A stretch of DNA of 64,000 nucleotides from Alphaproteobacteria bacterium WMHbin7 (GTDB taxonomy: Bacteria > Pseudomonadota > Alphaproteobacteria > Rhodospirillales > WMHbin7), in the NCBI GenBank assembly GCA_002753155.1, contig PDZW01000013.1, forward strand, positions 27,590 to 91,589, written 5' to 3'. How positions within the stretch are numbered: position 1 is the first letter of the stretch; every line of letters begins with the position of its first letter. The position numbers and the translations under genes were made by a program. Shown piece by piece: positions 62,402 to 64,000 of the stretch. The notes under the pieces were generated by a model. It saw only the letters and a program-made list of their open reading frames with translations. It had not been told where the DNA came from and ran no database searches.

Positions 62402-62994
62402 TCAAGCACAAACAGACGCCTGAAGACGACGATCTCGGCCCGCCCGACCGGCCGAAGATTTCCGGGATGTCGCTGCTGGCCGCCATGGCGGTCTTCCTGG
62501 TCTTTCTCGTCCTGCTGGCTCTTCTTCCCGGGCAGTTCGGGCAAGTGGCGGGTGTTGTCAGGAATGAACTCGACATCCCCGCCATGGTCAATTTCGGCGC
62601 TGCTGGCGCACCGCCCGCTCCGGCACTTGCGCCCGGCGCCGCCGTGCCGGTGGCGATGCCCGGTCTCATTCCCTTTTCGCCGACCAAGCCGCAGCCTTTC
62701 GGCGGGCGGGTGACCCAGCTGGCGAGTTTGGGCGCCGATGTCGGCTGGGGCCAGATGCATATCTGGGTCAATGACGGATCGGCCCTGCGAGAAATATCCC
62801 TGGCCCCGCTTTGGTATCTTCAGCAGGTGGGATGCGGGAATCTGGAGAATGCGCGGGTCAATGGCGCGGGTTTTCAATTTGACCCCTCGCGTCCCAATGC
62901 CGAGCTTTATGCGAAATACGTCATCGTGGATGGCCAGAAATGTCTTCTGCGCGACGATGAGGGATTGGCCCTGTGGGGCAATCCAACCAGATGA
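62398..62994 (+). CDS. mamS: MamS, magnetosome crystal-maturation protein
   Basis: A 198-residue protein starting at GTG 62398, overlapping the mamB stop. One transmembrane helix (about 22-44; MSLLAAMAVFLVFLVLLALLPG) is followed by a soluble, lumen- or periplasm-facing domain. It is involved in crystal maturation. Sequence similarity alone is low; order between mamB and mamT gives the name. Confidence 0.88.
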   Translation: MIKHKQTPEDDDLGPPDRPKISGMSLLAAMAVFLVFLVLLALLPGQFGQVAGVVRNELDIPAMVNFGAAGAPPAPALAPGAAVPVAMPGLIPFSPTKPQPFGGRVTQLASLGADVGWGQMHIWVNDGSALREISLAPLWYLQQVGCGNLENARVNGAGFQFDPSRPNAELYAKYVIVDGQKCLLRDDEGLALWGNPTR

Positions 62995-63015
62995 GCTGGG
63001 CAAAGGACTTCCAGC

Positions 63016-63549
63016 GTGACCAAGTTTGAGGCATGGCGCAAACGCTTTGGCCGAGCAACGCTCGGGACCCTGCTGCTGGCTGCGCTGATCGCTGCGGGTC
63101 TCTTCTGGGGCAAATCGCCGATCCTGTTCGAGATTACGGACTTTTCCTCCTTGCGTCGGGCCGAGGGCGTGATGCTGGGGCGCATGCCGCTTCCCACCGA
63201 GCCGTCGGTCATAAGTCCGTTCGAGAATTTCCTGAAACCGGCGCCGCGCTACAAGCTGATGTCGATCAAGCATATTCCGCCGATTACGCCAGGCGGCGGC
63301 ATGCCGCATCCCTATGTCGGGGATTGTCTGAACTGCCATCTGATCACGGGGGGCGCCCCTGCTGGCTCGCAGTTCAAGACTCCGGTGGGCGCCGTGCTTG
63401 AGAATTTCTCACGCGTCCATAAGCTGGGCCCGCCGATTCTGCCCGTCTCGCAGCAGCCGCATCCCCCGGCCGGGCGCTGCATCAAATGCCACGATATCGT
63501 GGTCAAGGTGCCGCTGGACCCCAATCCGGGCGTGCGCTGGCGGCTTTAA
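63016..63549 (+). CDS. mamT: MamT, double-magnetochrome c-type cytochrome
   Basis: A 177-residue protein (GTG start) with one TM helix at about 15-31 and two magnetochrome haem sites, C104-L-N-C107-H108 and C155-I-K-C158-H159. MamT takes part in redox control of magnetite formation with MamP and MamE. It is the last mam gene here: fur starts on the opposite strand at the next base, and mamU is absent at this position. Confidence 0.94.
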   Translation: MTKFEAWRKRFGRATLGTLLLAALIAAGLFWGKSPILFEITDFSSLRRAEGVMLGRMPLPTEPSVISPFENFLKPAPRYKLMSIKHIPPITPGGGMPHPYVGDCLNCHLITGGAPAGSQFKTPVGAVLENFSRVHKLGPPILPVSQQPHPPAGRCIKCHDIVVKVPLDPNPGVRWRL

Positions 63550-63981
63550 TTACTCAGTTTGGACAGCGTCCGATTCAGCTAGGGGCACGCCATAAAGCTC
63601 GAGCCTGTGGCCGATCAGGCGGAACCCCATTTTCTTGGCGATTCGCTTTTGCAATTTCTCGATTTCGTCGGAATGGAACTCGATAACCGCTCCGGTGGTA
63701 TTGTCGATCAGATGATCGTGGTGCAGGGGCGTTTCCGGCTCGAAGCGCGAGCGCCCATTGCCGAAATCATGGCGCTCCAAAATATTTTTGTCCTGGAAGA
63801 GGCGAAGGGTCCGGTAAACGGTCGCTAAACTAATTTTAGGATCAATCAAAGAAGCCCGGCGATGAACTTCCTCGACATCGGGATGATCTTGTGCCGCCGA
63901 CAGAACACGGACAATCAACCGCCGCTGTGACGTCATTTTTAAATGGTTCTTTTTACATAGCTCGTCTATCCGTGAAGACAC
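63550..63981 (-). CDS. fur: Fur family iron-responsive regulator
   Basis: A 143-residue protein starting at GTG 63981. DNA-binding region SLATVYRTLRLFQDKNIL is classic Fur, with H33, E81, H88 and H90 (PETPLHHDHLID) as likely metal ligands. The C-terminal CxxC structural zinc motif is absent, as in many alphaproteobacterial Fur proteins. It converges on mamT without a spacer. A G run on its strand, ending three bases before the start codon, sits where the ribosome site should be. Its nearness to mamAB and feoAB suggests iron-linked control, but Fur genes need not control their neighbours. Confidence 0.82.
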   Translation of the reverse strand: MSSRIDELCKKNHLKMTSQRRLIVRVLSAAQDHPDVEEVHRRASLIDPKISLATVYRTLRLFQDKNILERHDFGNGRSRFEPETPLHHDHLIDNTTGAVIEFHSDEIEKLQKRIAKKMGFRLIGHRLELYGVPLAESDAVQTE

Positions 63982-63984
63982 GTA

Positions 63985-64000
63985 CCCCCCCCCCCCCCCC
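63985..64000. repeat. C homopolymer tract (at least 16 bases) at the window edge
   Basis: The last 16 bases are all C and lie three bases upstream of the fur start codon. On the fur strand this is a G run. It continues to the end of the window, so its true length is unknown. It may be an assembly artefact, a contig end or a natural homopolymer. Confidence 0.7.

Overview
The window is a high-GC stretch of an alphaproteobacterial chromosome, almost certainly from a magnetotactic member of the Rhodospirillales (Magnetospirillum-like). The basis is an essentially complete mamAB operon in the canonical order (mamH-I-E-J-K-L-M-N-O-P-A-Q-R-B-S-T), an mms6 operon (mms6, mmsF, mms36, mms48), a separate mamC and a feoAB pair. 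Key residues fall at the numbering known for Magnetospirillum proteins (MamE H188/D221/S297; MamM Y46, D50, W247, D249, H264, H285). No insertion sequence, integrase, CRISPR array or rRNA was seen. One tRNA-Thr lies between the housekeeping part and the magnetosome part.

Layout. 1-4.8 kb: tail of an enoyl-CoA hydratase-like gene, an ELM1-family protein, a TPP enzyme, a DsbA-like oxidoreductase and NnrS. 4.9-13.2 kb: a nitric-oxide respiration block, norCB-norQ-norD-norE-norF, with one Crp/Fnr regulator upstream, two downstream, a DsrC/TusE-like gene, and four FNR/NnrR-type 14-bp boxes. 13.2-24.8 kb: ordinary genes (two TPR glycosyltransferase-like proteins, ispE, a TPR lipoprotein, ETF-QO, a uracil-DNA glycosylase, a lytic transglycosylase, ChaC, a DMT exporter). 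24.9 kb: tRNA-Thr(GGT). 25.2-29.5 kb: a bacteriohemerythrin and the mms6 operon. 29.5-43.7 kb: a less conventional block with a kinase/PP2C/VWA triad (TerY-P-like), a membrane coiled-coil protein, a pentapeptide-repeat protein fused to a degenerate cyclase domain, a tiny Gly/Ala-rich MamG-like protein, a PAS protein, a receiver protein, mamC, a DUF445 protein and a very large hybrid histidine kinase whose catalytic boxes look degraded. 43.6-46.4 kb: feoA, feoB and a Cys-rich FeoB companion. 46.8-63.5 kb: a MamJ-like paralogue and mamAB. 63.55-63.98 kb: a Fur-family regulator converging on mamT with no gap, followed by a run of at least 16 C at the window edge.

How the parts work together. FeoAB brings in Fe(II); MamB/MamM move iron into the magnetosome lumen; MamI/L/Q/B build the vesicle; MamE/MamO (protease and pseudoprotease) with the magnetochromes MamE/P/T control biomineralisation and redox poise; Mms6/MmsF/MamC and Mms36/Mms48 tune crystal size and shape; MamJ and MamK align the chain; MamA coats the vesicle. 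The neighbouring NO-reductase block fits microaerobic or denitrifying growth, in which magnetite forms. The signalling-rich block between the mms6 and mamAB operons is the part least explained by known magnetosome biology and is where I see the best chance of something new. All assignments are made by eye from translated sequence; no database search was run.
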